From Streptomyces sp. cg36 (GTDB taxonomy: Bacteria; Actinomycetota; Actinomycetes; Streptomycetales; Streptomycetaceae): a stretch of DNA of 64,000 nt. Below the pieces are notes generated by a model, which was not told the origin of the DNA, ran no database searches, and saw nothing but the letters and a program-made list of their open reading frames with translations. The position numbers were made by a program, and so were the translations under genes. The stretch covers positions 1,426,001 to 1,490,000 of the forward strand of contig NZ_CP163520.1 in NCBI RefSeq assembly GCF_041080675.1, read 5' to 3'. This document shows, piece by piece, positions 36,922-45,480 of this stretch; within the stretch, counting starts at the first letter, position 1; each line of letters opens with the position of its first letter.

Positions 36922-38058
36922 TCACTCCCGCCGCGCCTCGCCCTCGGCCAGCACCCGCTGGGCCACCGCGAAGGCGGAGTTGGCGGCGGGCACCCCGCAG
37001 TACACGGCGGTCTGCAGCAGGGCCGCCCCGATCTCCTCCGGCGCGAGTCCGCAGCGCCGCGCGGCCCGGACGTGCAGGGCGAGCTCCTCCAGCTGCCCCC
37101 GGGCCACCAGCGCGGTCAGCGTGATCAGGCTGCGCTCGCGCCGGGTGAGCGTCGGATCGCCCCAGACCTCGCCCCAGGCGTACCGGTTGACGAGGTCCTG
37201 GAAGCGGCCCGTGAACGCGTCGGTCCGCGCCTCGGCCCGGTCCACGTACGCGTCGCCCAGCACCTCGCGGCGGATCGCCGCCCCGTGCGCCGGCGGCGGG
37301 GCGAAGTGGGCGCGCAGCGCGTCCAGTACGGCCCCGGGCCGCTCCACCGGAGCCAGGTGGGAGGCGCCCGCGATCTCCACCAGCGAGGAGCCCGGTACCG
37401 CGTCGGCGAGTTCGCGCGCGTGCGCGGGCGGGGTGACCGGGTCGGCCCGCCCGGCCACCACCAGCGTCGGCGCCGCGATCTTCTTCAGCTCGGTGCGCAG
37501 GTCGTACGCGGCGAGCGCGTCGCACCCCGCCGCGTATCCGGCCGGATCGGTGGCCCGCAGGTCCGCGAGCGGCCCCGGGGCCTCGAAGCCGGGCGTGAAC
37601 CACCGCCCGGCCGCGCCCGCCGCCACCGGCTCCAGCCCCTCGCGCCGCACCACGGCGGCGCGCCCCCGCCACGGCTCGCGCCCGCCGAAGTCGGCGGAGG
37701 CGCAGACCACGGCGAGCCGGTCCACCCGGTCGGGGTGGTGCGCGGCCAGCCACATCCCCACCGCCCCGCCCAGCGAGACGCCCGCGTAGGAGAAGGCGCG
37801 GATGCCCAGCGAGTCCGCGAGCCGGAGCACCAGCTCCGCCAGGGCGCCGACGGTGGCCGCGCGGCCGGCCGGTGCGGCGGGCGAGCCGCCGTGGCCGGGC
37901 AGGTCCCAGCGCACCACCCGGTGGGTGGCCGCGAGCCCCGGCGCGACGCCGTCCCAGACGGCGGTGGAGGTGCCCAGCGCGGGCCCCAGGAGCAGCGCCG
38001 GACCGCCCGCCGGGCCCTCCTGGCGGTGGTGCGGCACGGCGGGCTCAGCGGAACTCAA
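36922..38058 (-). CDS. pcaL: Bifunctional 3-oxoadipate enol-lactonase / 4-carboxymuconolactone decarboxylase
   Basis: 378 aa fusion. Residues 1-260 are an alpha/beta hydrolase (nucleophile elbow AGVSLGGAVG, WDLPGHGGS, GASHLAPVERP), the PcaD part. Residues about 265-378 are the PcaC part (EVWGDPTLTRRERSLITLTA, then HVRAARRCGLAPEEIGAALL). Together they take 4-carboxymuconolactone to 3-oxoadipate. TTG 38058 overlaps the pcaG end by 14 bases with GGAGA upstream. Fused pcaDC is normal in actinobacteria. Confidence 0.93.
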   Translation of the reverse strand: MSSAEPAVPHHRQEGPAGGPALLLGPALGTSTAVWDGVAPGLAATHRVVRWDLPGHGGSPAAPAGRAATVGALAELVLRLADSLGIRAFSYAGVSLGGAVGMWLAAHHPDRVDRLAVVCASADFGGREPWRGRAAVVRREGLEPVAAGAAGRWFTPGFEAPGPLADLRATDPAGYAAGCDALAAYDLRTELKKIAAPTLVVAGRADPVTPPAHARELADAVPGSSLVEIAGASHLAPVERPGAVLDALRAHFAPPPAHGAAIRREVLGDAYVDRAEARTDAFTGRFQDLVNRYAWGEVWGDPTLTRRERSLITLTALVARGQLEELALHVRAARRCGLAPEEIGAALLQTAVYCGVPAANSAFAVAQRVLAEGEARRE

Positions 38059-38584
38059 GGAAGACCGTCTCCTTCTCGCCCCGGAGGTGGATGTCGAAGC
38101 GGTGGCCCCGGGCGGCGGGGTCGGGCCGGGCGAGCAGGGTGCGGCGCAGCTCCGGCTCCAGGGAGTCCAGCAGATGGTCCGGACCCGGCGTCAGATACAC
38201 CCGGGTGAACAGGTGGTGGCGCAGTCCCCGGGCGAAGACGGCGACCGAGAGGTAGGGCACGCCGCCCGGCGGCAGGGTGCGCAGGGTCCAGTGGCCGGCC
38301 GCGTCCGTGGGGACCCGGCCGAAGCCCGTGAAGGCGATGCCGTCGCGGCCGAGCGAGCCGGGCCGGCCGCGCCGGGACGCGTCGGGCGCGGGCTGCCAGA
38401 ACTCCAGGAGCGCGTCCGGCACCGGCTCGCCCCCGCCGTCGTAGACGTGTCCGTGCAGGGTGACGGTGTCGGGGTGGCCGGGCGGGGCCATCGCGGCGCC
38501 GCCCGGGAAGGGCAGGGCGTGGCCGTAGAAGGGGCCGATGGTCTGGGCGGGGGTGGGGCGCGCCGCCGGTGGGGGTGGTTTCAT
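38045..38584 (-). CDS. pcaG: Protocatechuate 3,4-dioxygenase alpha subunit
   Basis: 179 aa from ATG 38584, overlapping pcaH by 4 bases. Intradiol dioxygenase fold: TPAQTIGPFYGHALPFPG, then LHGHVYDGGGEPVPDALLEF and YLSVAVFARGLRHHLFTRVY, ending HLRGEKETVFLEFR. The alpha subunit lacks the iron ligands and assembles with PcaH to open the ring of protocatechuate. Confidence 0.95.
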   Translation of the reverse strand: MKPPPPAARPTPAQTIGPFYGHALPFPGGAAMAPPGHPDTVTLHGHVYDGGGEPVPDALLEFWQPAPDASRRGRPGSLGRDGIAFTGFGRVPTDAAGHWTLRTLPPGGVPYLSVAVFARGLRHHLFTRVYLTPGPDHLLDSLEPELRRTLLARPDPAARGHRFDIHLRGEKETVFLEFR

Positions 38585-39351
38585 CGGGCGCCCCCCTCGA
38601 ACGCGGTGGCCGCCGGGCCGTCCAGCACGATGTCCCAGCGGTAGCCCAACGAGTGCTCCGGGCGCGAGAGTTGCGGGTCGTAGGCCGCCACCAGACGGTT
38701 GCGCGCCCGGTCGCCCACCGAGTCGAGGATCGGGTCGAGGGCGAGCAGCGGGTCGCCGGGGAAGTACATCTGGGTGACCAGGCGCTGGGTGAAGGCGGTG
38801 CCGAAGAGCGAGAAGTGGATGTGCGCGGGGCGCCAGGCGCCGGGGTAGTGGTCCCACGGGTAGGCGCCGGGTCTGATGGTGGTGAAGCTGTACCGGCCGT
38901 CCGCGTCGGTGAGGGTGCGGCCCACCCCGGTGAAGTGGGGGTCCAGGGGCGCGTGGTGGCGATCGCGGTCGTGGGCGTAGCGCCCGGCCGAATTGGCCTG
39001 CCAGATCTCGGCCAGCTGCCCGGCCACCGGCCGCCCCCGGCCGTCCAGGACCCGCCCGCTGACGGTGATGCGCTCGCCGAGCGGCTCGCCCCGGTGGCGT
39101 GCGGTCAGGTCGTGGTCGAGGACGCCCACGTCGGCGGGGCCGAAGACCGGCCCCCACAGCTCCACGGCGTCCGGGTCGAGCACCGGTACGGGTGCGCGCG
39201 CGGGGTGGCGCAGGGGCTCGCCCTCGTACGGGGGGATCGTGCCCGGCATCCGTGCGGTGTCCGGCGCGGCGGTGCGGGACCTGGTGGTGTCCGGGTCGGT
39301 GACGTGCCGGTCGAGTCCGGGCAGCGCCCCGTGCCGCTGACGAGATGTCAT
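38581..39351 (-). CDS. pcaH: Protocatechuate 3,4-dioxygenase beta subunit
   Basis: 256 aa. Iron-ligand regions are visible: NSAGRYAHDRDRHH (Tyr), PGAYPWDHY (Tyr) and WRPAHIHFSLFG (two His), preceded by IWQANSAG. It holds the non-haem Fe(III) and cleaves protocatechuate to 3-carboxy-cis,cis-muconate. The next pathway enzyme (pcaB product) is not encoded here. Confidence 0.96.
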   Translation of the reverse strand: MTSRQRHGALPGLDRHVTDPDTTRSRTAAPDTARMPGTIPPYEGEPLRHPARAPVPVLDPDAVELWGPVFGPADVGVLDHDLTARHRGEPLGERITVSGRVLDGRGRPVAGQLAEIWQANSAGRYAHDRDRHHAPLDPHFTGVGRTLTDADGRYSFTTIRPGAYPWDHYPGAWRPAHIHFSLFGTAFTQRLVTQMYFPGDPLLALDPILDSVGDRARNRLVAAYDPQLSRPEHSLGYRWDIVLDGPAATAFEGGAR

Positions 39352-39390
39352 CCGTTCTCCTCTCTGGACGGACGGGCGGACAGGCCCTCA

Positions 39391-40158
39391 TCAGGCCGAC
39401 TTCAGTGCGTTCAGCTCCACCAGTTCGGTCTCGGTGGGCGGCTCGGTCACCTCCACCCGCTCGGCCGTCCGCAGCCGCCAGCCGGTCGCGGCGCGCACCT
39501 GCTCGACGGTGACCCCGGGGTGCACGCACACCAGGACCAGTTCGGCGGTGGCCGGGTCCGGGCGCAGGATGCCGAGGTCGGTGATGACGGCGGTCGGGCC
39601 CCGGCCGCGCAGCCCGTGGCGGGCCCGGTCGCCGGGGCCGCCGCCGTGGCCCAGTGTGGTGATGTGGTCGAGGTGTTCGACGAAGGCGCGCGGCGAGTGC
39701 CGCAGCACGATCAGCACTTCGCCGCAGTGCGCCGCGATCTCGGGCGCGCCGCCCGCGCCCGGCAGCCGCACGTCCGGGCGGCCGGGGCCGCCGGCCACCC
39801 GGGTCGTGTTGATGTTGGCGTACCGGTCGAGCTGGGCGGCGCCGAGGAAGCCGACGTCGATCCGGCCGCCCTGGAGCCAGTAGGCGAACAGCTCGGGGAC
39901 CGGGACGACCGCGTCGGCGGTCTCGGCGAGTTCGCCGTCGCCGATGGAGAGCGGCAGCCGGGACGGCTTGGCGCCGATCGCGCCGGACTCGTAGACGAGG
40001 ACCAGGCCGGGGTTGTGGACGCGCCGGGCGAGATTGGCCGCCGTGGACGGCAGGCCGATCCCGACGAAGCAGGTCCGCGCGTGCGCGAGCGCCCGCGCCG
40101 CGTTGACCTCCAGCACCGCGTCGGCGGCGCGCGGGTCCCGGCCCGGTCCCGGCCTCAT
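39391..40158 (-). CDS. pcaJ: 3-oxoadipate CoA-transferase subunit B
   Basis: 255 aa from ATG 40158 (ATGA overlap with pcaI). The CoA-transferase family I beta motif VLVYESGAIGAKP carries the catalytic Glu, and ARTCFVGIGLPSTAANLARR opens the domain. It transfers CoA from succinyl-CoA to 3-oxoadipate together with the alpha subunit. The family also contains cholesterol-ring enzymes (IpdB-like), but the pca context decides. Confidence 0.88.
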   Translation of the reverse strand: MRPGPGRDPRAADAVLEVNAARALAHARTCFVGIGLPSTAANLARRVHNPGLVLVYESGAIGAKPSRLPLSIGDGELAETADAVVPVPELFAYWLQGGRIDVGFLGAAQLDRYANINTTRVAGGPGRPDVRLPGAGGAPEIAAHCGEVLIVLRHSPRAFVEHLDHITTLGHGGGPGDRARHGLRGRGPTAVITDLGILRPDPATAELVLVCVHPGVTVEQVRAATGWRLRTAERVEVTEPPTETELVELNALKSA

Positions 40159-40958
40159 CCGGTGACACACTCCTTGAGCCACTGGGTGAACGCGCCCCGG
40201 TCGCGCGAGACGCGGTCCCACTCGCGGTAGTAGTCGTTGTCCCGCTCCGAGTACCCCGCCGCGTACGACGGATGGGCGCCGCCCGGCACCCAGGCGACGG
40301 CGTCGACGACCCAGCCGGGCAGCACCACCCCGCCGGGGCGCGGCTCCAGCTCCTCGACGAGCTCCTCGACGGTGACCAGGACCCGGTCGGCCGCGAGGAC
40401 CGCCTCCTTCTGCACCCCGGCCAGCCCCCAGAGCTGGACGTTGCCCTCGGCGTCGGCCTGCTGGGCGTGGATCACGGTGACGTCCGGGTTGACGGCCGCG
40501 ACCGCCGCCAGCTCCTCGCCGGTGAAGGGGCAGCTGACCGTTGACACCGTTGTCGAGCGGCGGCCCAGGTCGCCGCCCCGGTAGCCGTTGAGGAGCGCGA
40601 ACGGCAGCCGGGAGGCGCCCGCCGTATAGCGGTTGGCCATGCCCGCGTGGCTGTGCTCGTCCAGCTCCAGCGGTCTCGGCCAGCCGTTCTCGACCGCGTC
40701 GCGGAAGCGGTGCAGCGAGCCGACGCCGGGGTTGCCGCCCCAGGAGAACACCAGCTTCTTGGCGAGACCCGCGCCGATGAGCTGGTCGTAGATCACGTCC
40801 GGGGTCATCCGTATCAGCGTCAGGTCGGTGATGCCCTGCCGGATGACCTCATGGGCCGCCGCGAACGGAATGAGGTGGGTGAACCCCTCCATCGCGACGG
40901 TGTCGCCGTCGTGGATCAGATCGGCCACGGCGTCCCGCAGCCCACGGATTTCGGCCAT
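40155..40958 (-). CDS. pcaI: 3-oxoadipate CoA-transferase subunit A
   Basis: 267 aa. The alpha-subunit motif is MEGFTHLIPFAAAHEVIRQG, then LVFSWGGNPGVGSLHRFRDA and VIHAQQADAEGNVQLWG. First gene of the pca operon with GGGGGAAGC before ATG 40958. The promoter is shared with the divergent pcaV, which lies 189 bases away. Confidence 0.9.
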   Translation of the reverse strand: MAEIRGLRDAVADLIHDGDTVAMEGFTHLIPFAAAHEVIRQGITDLTLIRMTPDVIYDQLIGAGLAKKLVFSWGGNPGVGSLHRFRDAVENGWPRPLELDEHSHAGMANRYTAGASRLPFALLNGYRGGDLGRRSTTVSTVSCPFTGEELAAVAAVNPDVTVIHAQQADAEGNVQLWGLAGVQKEAVLAADRVLVTVEELVEELEPRPGGVVLPGWVVDAVAWVPGGAHPSYAAGYSERDNDYYREWDRVSRDRGAFTQWLKECVTG

Positions 40959-41008
40959 TGCTTCCCCCTGCCCCCTGATTACCCCGTAGCGGTAGGCTCA
41001 GTGATTGG

Positions 41009-41020
41009 TCAGTGCACTGA
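41009..41020. promoter_or_regulatory. Palindrome TCAGTGCACTGA, candidate PcaV operator
   Basis: A perfect 12-bp palindrome between the divergent pcaI and pcaV genes, with an extra half site TCAGTGA at 40998-41004. GGTCAA (41060-41065) and two TTGACC copies (41087-41092, 41101-41106) lie nearer pcaV. MarR proteins bind such palindromes. This position would let PcaV repress both genes. Confidence 0.6.
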
Positions 41021-41147
41021 GTACCTTCCGCTTCCGAAGCTAACCGGGTGGGCGGTATGGGTCAACACCGACCGTATGCTGAACACTTGACCGCCCACGG
41101 TTGACCGAAAGCGCTCGCCGTTCGCGGCCGTACGAGAGGAACACGCC

Positions 41148-41609
41148 GTGTCCGCAGTCGACTTGAGCGGCCATCCCGGACATCTGGCCCGGCGCCTGCA
41201 GCAGGCCCACTACCTGCTCTGGAACACCCTGGTCTCCGAGCAGACCACCTCACCGCAGTACGCGGTCCTCAACACCCTGGTCGCCGCCCCGGGGCTGGAC
41301 CAGCGGACCGTGGGCGAGCGCGTCGGCCTCGACCGTTCGACCATCGCCGAGGTGGTCACCCGGCTCACCCGGCGCGGGCTGCTGCGCAAGGCGCGCGACC
41401 CGCGCGACGGCCGCCGCTCACTGCTCACCGTCACCGAGGAGGGGCTGGCCGCCCACCGCGAGCTGACGGCGCGCACGGCCGCGATGAACGAGGTCTTCCT
41501 CGCCCCGCTGGCCCCCGCCGAGCAGGGCGTCTTCCTCGACCTGCTGCGCCGGGTGGCCGACGCGGCCGAGGGGTTCCGCACCGGCGGCGAGGAGGCCCGC
41601 GCCAGCTGA
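41148..41609 (+). CDS. pcaV: MarR-family repressor of the protocatechuate operon
   Basis: 153 aa from GTG 41148 (GAGGAACACGCC). Winged helix: QYAVLNTLVAAPGLDQRTVG, then LDRSTIAEVVTRLTRRGLLR and RDGRRSLLTVTEEG. S. coelicolor PcaV represses pcaIJ... and releases DNA on binding protocatechuate; from memory its Arg15 contacts the ligand, and Arg15 is present here (LARRLQQAH). Divergent position beside pcaI matches the known locus. Confidence 0.92.
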   Translation: MSAVDLSGHPGHLARRLQQAHYLLWNTLVSEQTTSPQYAVLNTLVAAPGLDQRTVGERVGLDRSTIAEVVTRLTRRGLLRKARDPRDGRRSLLTVTEEGLAAHRELTARTAAMNEVFLAPLAPAEQGVFLDLLRRVADAAEGFRTGGEEARAS

Positions 41610-41634
41610 CGCGCTCGCGCGGGCCGCCGTCAGC
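41605..41634. terminator. Short hairpin across two convergent stop codons
   Basis: GCTGACG (41605-41611) pairs with CGTCAGC (41628-41634). It includes the last bases of both pcaV and the FAD oxidoreductase gene, so it may be a compact bidirectional terminator. Confidence 0.5.
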
Positions 41635-43036
41635 CGGTGCCCTCGCGCCGCGCCGGCGGCTCCGAGGGGGCCGGCCGCACCGGGCCGAACAGCACCGCCC
41701 GGGCGATGCGCGGGGCGAACAGCGAGGTGACCGGGCGGACCAGGTAGAGCACGTCGCGGAAGGCCCGGCTCACCTCCGGGTCGCCGGGGGCGCGGGCCTC
41801 CACCCGGCCCAGGTACCACCCGGAGATCCGGTCGGCGGCGGTGCTGCGGGCGGCACTGCCCGACGCGGTCGGCATGTTCTTGTCCGACCCGGCCGAGATG
41901 TCCCACGCCTGCCGCACCACCGCGGACATCGCCCGCTGCACGCGCCGCGTCGTCGGGGTGCGGCGGCGCTCACCGAGCGCGTCGCGCAGCGCGAGGGCGC
42001 TGAGGGCGGCGACGGTCATGCCCTGGCCGTAGATCGGGTTGAAGACGCACTGGGCGTCGCCGGTGGCCAGGAATCCGGCGGGGCGGCGGCCCGGCCGGTC
42101 GTAGCGGCGGCGCACGTTCGCGGTGGTGCGGTAGGCGAGGGCGGACGTGTCGGCCTTGGCCGCGTCCAGCCAGCGGCGGACCACCGGGTGCGGCAGGCGG
42201 TCGGCGTACTCGGTGAACCCCCGGTCGTCCAGCGGGGGTTCGGCGCCGCGCAGCCCCCACAGCGTGACCGTCCACCGGTCGTGCTCGATCGGCAGCACCA
42301 CCGCGCCGAACGTCTGGCCGGGGTTGGGGACGACGAACTGCCCCCGCGCGTCGGTGCCGCCGGGGGCCTCCCCGTTTGTGCGGTAGATCCGGCTCGCGTA
42401 GGCCAGGCCCGTCTCCAGGACCTCCTCGGCGGGCGGCTCGGCGCCGATGCGGGTGAGCCAGTCGGCGGCCCTGGTGCCGCGCCCGGAGGCGTCGACCACC
42501 AGGTCGGCGGTGAGCGGCCGGGGCTCGCGGCCGGTGGCGGCCGGGCCGCGCTCGCGCACCAGCACTCCGCGCACCCGGGCCGCGTCGCCGATCAGCCCCA
42601 CGGTCTCGGTGCCGTCGACGACCTCGATCCGGGAACCGGCCAGCACCCGGCGGCGCACCAGCCATTCGAAGAGCGGCCGGGTGGGGGTGACGAAGTGGGC
42701 GGTCTCCTCGGTGCGGCGGAACCAGCGGCCCGCCTGCCACTGCACGATGTCGTCGGGCGTGCCGACCCGGGGCGCGCCGTGCTCCCGCAGCTCCTCGGTG
42801 AAGCCGGGCAGCAGGGTCTCGTAGGCGCTCTGGCCGCCCGGGATCAGTACGTGCGTGTGGCGGCTCTGCGGCACTCCCGCGCGCGGCTCGGGCCCCTCGG
42901 GCAGCCGGTCGCGCTCCACGATCGTGACGCGCTCCGCGTGTTCCGCGAGCACGTGGGCCGCGAGCAGCCCCGCCAGGCTCGCCCCGACGACGACGGCGTG
43001 CCGCCCCGCGCCCGTCCCGTTCACCGTGTCAGCCAA
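41630..43036 (-). CDS. FAD-dependent monooxygenase-like oxidoreductase
   Basis: 468 aa. TTG 43036 has GGGGGAA eight bases upstream; GTG 43024 is the alternative. The Rossmann motif is AVVVGASLAGLLAAHVLAEH, with VTIVERDRLPEGPEPRAGVP, SRHTHVLIPGG and the FAD-ribityl motif TGDAQCVFNPIYGQGMTVAA. This places it with 2-polyprenyl-6-methoxyphenol hydroxylase/halogenase-like flavoproteins. I see no membrane anchor. The substrate is unknown. Its long upstream frame extension overlaps the phospholipase gene and is a shadow. Confidence 0.82.
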   Translation of the reverse strand: MADTVNGTGAGRHAVVVGASLAGLLAAHVLAEHAERVTIVERDRLPEGPEPRAGVPQSRHTHVLIPGGQSAYETLLPGFTEELREHGAPRVGTPDDIVQWQAGRWFRRTEETAHFVTPTRPLFEWLVRRRVLAGSRIEVVDGTETVGLIGDAARVRGVLVRERGPAATGREPRPLTADLVVDASGRGTRAADWLTRIGAEPPAEEVLETGLAYASRIYRTNGEAPGGTDARGQFVVPNPGQTFGAVVLPIEHDRWTVTLWGLRGAEPPLDDRGFTEYADRLPHPVVRRWLDAAKADTSALAYRTTANVRRRYDRPGRRPAGFLATGDAQCVFNPIYGQGMTVAALSALALRDALGERRRTPTTRRVQRAMSAVVRQAWDISAGSDKNMPTASGSAARSTAADRISGWYLGRVEARAPGDPEVSRAFRDVLYLVRPVTSLFAPRIARAVLFGPVRPAPSEPPARREGTG

Positions 43037-43242
43037 CGCGCTTCCCCCTCGTCCGCCGTGATCCCCGGCCGACCAGTATGGCGCCCGCATGGCCCGGTAC
43101 CTGCCTGAGTCATACGTTTTGGCCCGATCCAGCCGTCCTTGGCTCGCGGAGACGCGGTAGGTGGTGGTGCGGGTGGTGCGTGAGACACCGGCGGGTCGGC
43201 CGGGCCGCCCGGTGAAGGGGCGGTCCGGCCGCGCGGGACGGG

Positions 43243-45300
43243 TCAGGCCGTCAGGATCGCCGGGTCGCTGACGCCCGCCGCACCCGTCTCGACGTGTCCG
43301 GCGAACCGGCGCAGGAAGGTGGCGTCGGCGGCGGCCACCACCGACACGTCGTACCAGCGCCTGCTCGCCGACAGGTCGACCGTGTACTTGACGGTCGCGC
43401 CCGGCGCCACGCTCAGCGCCTGGGACGCGCCGCCGTACCCGTTGGTGACGGTGAGCTTCGCGGTGGCGGTGGCCGCGTTGGTCAGGGTCAGGTCGAGGTT
43501 GCCGGTGGCCGCGTTGTGCCGGGCCGTCACCTCGGCGCCCGCGGTCCTGCCCGCGTTGCGGAAGGCGCGCAGGAAGCCGTTGGGGCCGAAGACGGTGAGG
43601 TCCGTGGTGCCCTTGGAGTACGTGGTGTTCCAGGCGTCGAAGAGCGTCTTGCCCGCCTCCGCGGTGTACGTCCACGGCCCGTCGGTGCGGTTGGCGGAGG
43701 TGACCAGGAACTGGGCGCCCGCCGAGGCGCCGCCGCTGAACGTCAGCGTGAACTTGCCGGTGGAGACGCTCGCCGAGCCGTCCACGTACGGCGCGTACCG
43801 CAGCGGCCGGGTCGGGCGCGAGCCGCGCTCCTGCCTGGGGATGCTGCCGGTCGCCGGGGGCACCGGCACGAAGTCGGGGTGCCGGTCGCGGTCCGGCGGC
43901 ACATAGGCGGCGGTGGAGGGCAGCGAGGCGGGCGCGCTGCTGGCCTTGCCGAAGTCGAACGCCGAGGTCAGATCGCCGCAGATGGCGCGGCGCCAGGGCG
44001 AGATGTTGGGCTCGGCGACCCCGAAGCGGCGCTCCATGAACCGGATGATCGAGGTGTGGTCGAAGGTCTCGGAGCAGCTGTAGCCGCCGGTGGACCAGGG
44101 CGAGACGACGAGCATCGGGACGCGCTGACCCAGCCCGTAGGCACCGGCCGCGTAGCCGATGCTGCCGCCGTAGTAGTCGGCCGAGGTCGAGACCGTGGAG
44201 AGCCCCTGGTTGGCCGAGGAGGGCGGGAACGGCGGCACGACGTGGTCGAAGAAGCCGTCGTTCTCGTCGTACGTGATGAACAGCGCGGTCTTCGCCCACA
44301 CATCGGGGTTGGAGGTGAGCGCGTCCAGCACCTGGGAGATGTACCAGGCGCCGTAGTTGGCGGGCCAGTTTGGGTGCTCGGTGAACGCCTCGGGCGCGGC
44401 GATCCAGGAGATCTGCGGCAGCTTCCCGGCCTTCACATCGGCCTTGAGGACGTCGAAGAGGCCGTCGCCCGCCTTGGCGTTGGTGCCGGTGCGCGCCTTC
44501 TCGTAGAGCGCGTCGCCGGGCTTGGCGTTGCGGTAGCTGTTGAAGTACAGCAGCGAGTTGTCGCCGTAGTTGCCCCGGTAGGCGTCGTTGATCCAGCCCC
44601 AGCCGCCCGCCGCGTCCAGGCCGTCGCCGACGTCCTGGTAGATCTTCCAGGAGACCCCGGCCTTCTCCAGCCGCTCGGGGTAGGTGGTCCAGCCGTACCC
44701 CTTCTCGTCGTTGCCGAGGACGGGCCCGCCGCCGGTGCCGTCGTTGCCGGTGTACCCGGTCCACATGTAGTAGCGGTTGGGGTCGGTGGAGCCGAGGAAC
44801 GAGCAGTGGTAGGCGTCGCAGATGGTGAAGGCGTCGGCGAGCGCGTAGTGGAACGGGATGTCCTCACGGGTGAGGTAGGCCATCGTGGTGGACGTCTTCG
44901 CGGGCACCCACTGGTCGTACTTGCCGTTGTTGAACGCCTTGTGGCCGCCCGCCCAGTCGTGGTTGAGGTCCTGGATGAACTGCAGTCCGAGGTTGTCCGC
45001 CTTGGGCCGGAAGGGCAGGACTTCCTTGCCGCCACTGGCCTGGTGCCAGACCGACTTGCCGCTGGGCAGGGTGACGGGCCGGGGGTCGCCGAAGCCGCGT
45101 ACGCCCTTGAGCGAGCCGAAGTAGTGGTCGAAGGAGCGGTTCTCCTGCATCAGGACGACGATGTGCTCGACGTCCTGGATGCTGCCGGTGCCGCCCTGGG
45201 CCGGGATGGCGGCGGCGCGGGCGATGCTGTCGGACAGCATGGTGAGGGCCGCGGTGCCGCCGGCGAGCTGCATGAACCGGCGCCTGTTGAGTTCAGCCAT
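43243..45300 (-). CDS. Phosphocholine-specific phospholipase C (non-haemolytic type), Tat-exported
   Basis: 685 aa from ATG 45300. The twin-arginine signal is NRRRFMQLAGGTAALTM. The phosphoesterase domain follows with VEHIVVLMQENRSFDHYFGS, GSTDPNRYYMWTGYTG and FITYDENDGFFDHVVPP. Two small C-terminal beta domains (about residues 490-680, DUF756-like) complete the family layout. It is secreted folded and hydrolyses phospholipid head groups, probably for phosphate or lipid scavenging. The 180-bp upstream region holds a promoter I cannot place precisely. Confidence 0.93.
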   Translation of the reverse strand: MAELNRRRFMQLAGGTAALTMLSDSIARAAAIPAQGGTGSIQDVEHIVVLMQENRSFDHYFGSLKGVRGFGDPRPVTLPSGKSVWHQASGGKEVLPFRPKADNLGLQFIQDLNHDWAGGHKAFNNGKYDQWVPAKTSTTMAYLTREDIPFHYALADAFTICDAYHCSFLGSTDPNRYYMWTGYTGNDGTGGGPVLGNDEKGYGWTTYPERLEKAGVSWKIYQDVGDGLDAAGGWGWINDAYRGNYGDNSLLYFNSYRNAKPGDALYEKARTGTNAKAGDGLFDVLKADVKAGKLPQISWIAAPEAFTEHPNWPANYGAWYISQVLDALTSNPDVWAKTALFITYDENDGFFDHVVPPFPPSSANQGLSTVSTSADYYGGSIGYAAGAYGLGQRVPMLVVSPWSTGGYSCSETFDHTSIIRFMERRFGVAEPNISPWRRAICGDLTSAFDFGKASSAPASLPSTAAYVPPDRDRHPDFVPVPPATGSIPRQERGSRPTRPLRYAPYVDGSASVSTGKFTLTFSGGASAGAQFLVTSANRTDGPWTYTAEAGKTLFDAWNTTYSKGTTDLTVFGPNGFLRAFRNAGRTAGAEVTARHNAATGNLDLTLTNAATATAKLTVTNGYGGASQALSVAPGATVKYTVDLSASRRWYDVSVVAAADATFLRRFAGHVETGAAGVSDPAILTA

Positions 45301-45420
45301 GAGTGAGATGACCTCTGCGAAGGGTGTGGGGGACAGAGCGACTGGAGTGTCCAAGAACAGCGAGCGATACGGAAGACCCCGTGTCGTATCCGTGTCGCGC
45401 ACCCGTACGGAAGGCGAACA

Positions 45421-45444
45421 GGCCCCGCCATGATCGGCGGGGCC
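45421..45444 (-). terminator. Hairpin downstream of qcrB
   Basis: A 9-bp perfect stem GGCCCCGCC/GGCGGGGCC with a 6-nt loop, 37 bases past the qcrB stop on the minus strand. No U-tract. Confidence 0.6.
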
Positions 45445-45480
45445 CGTTCGTCGCTTCTGCGGCGCTCGCGCCGGGTTCGT

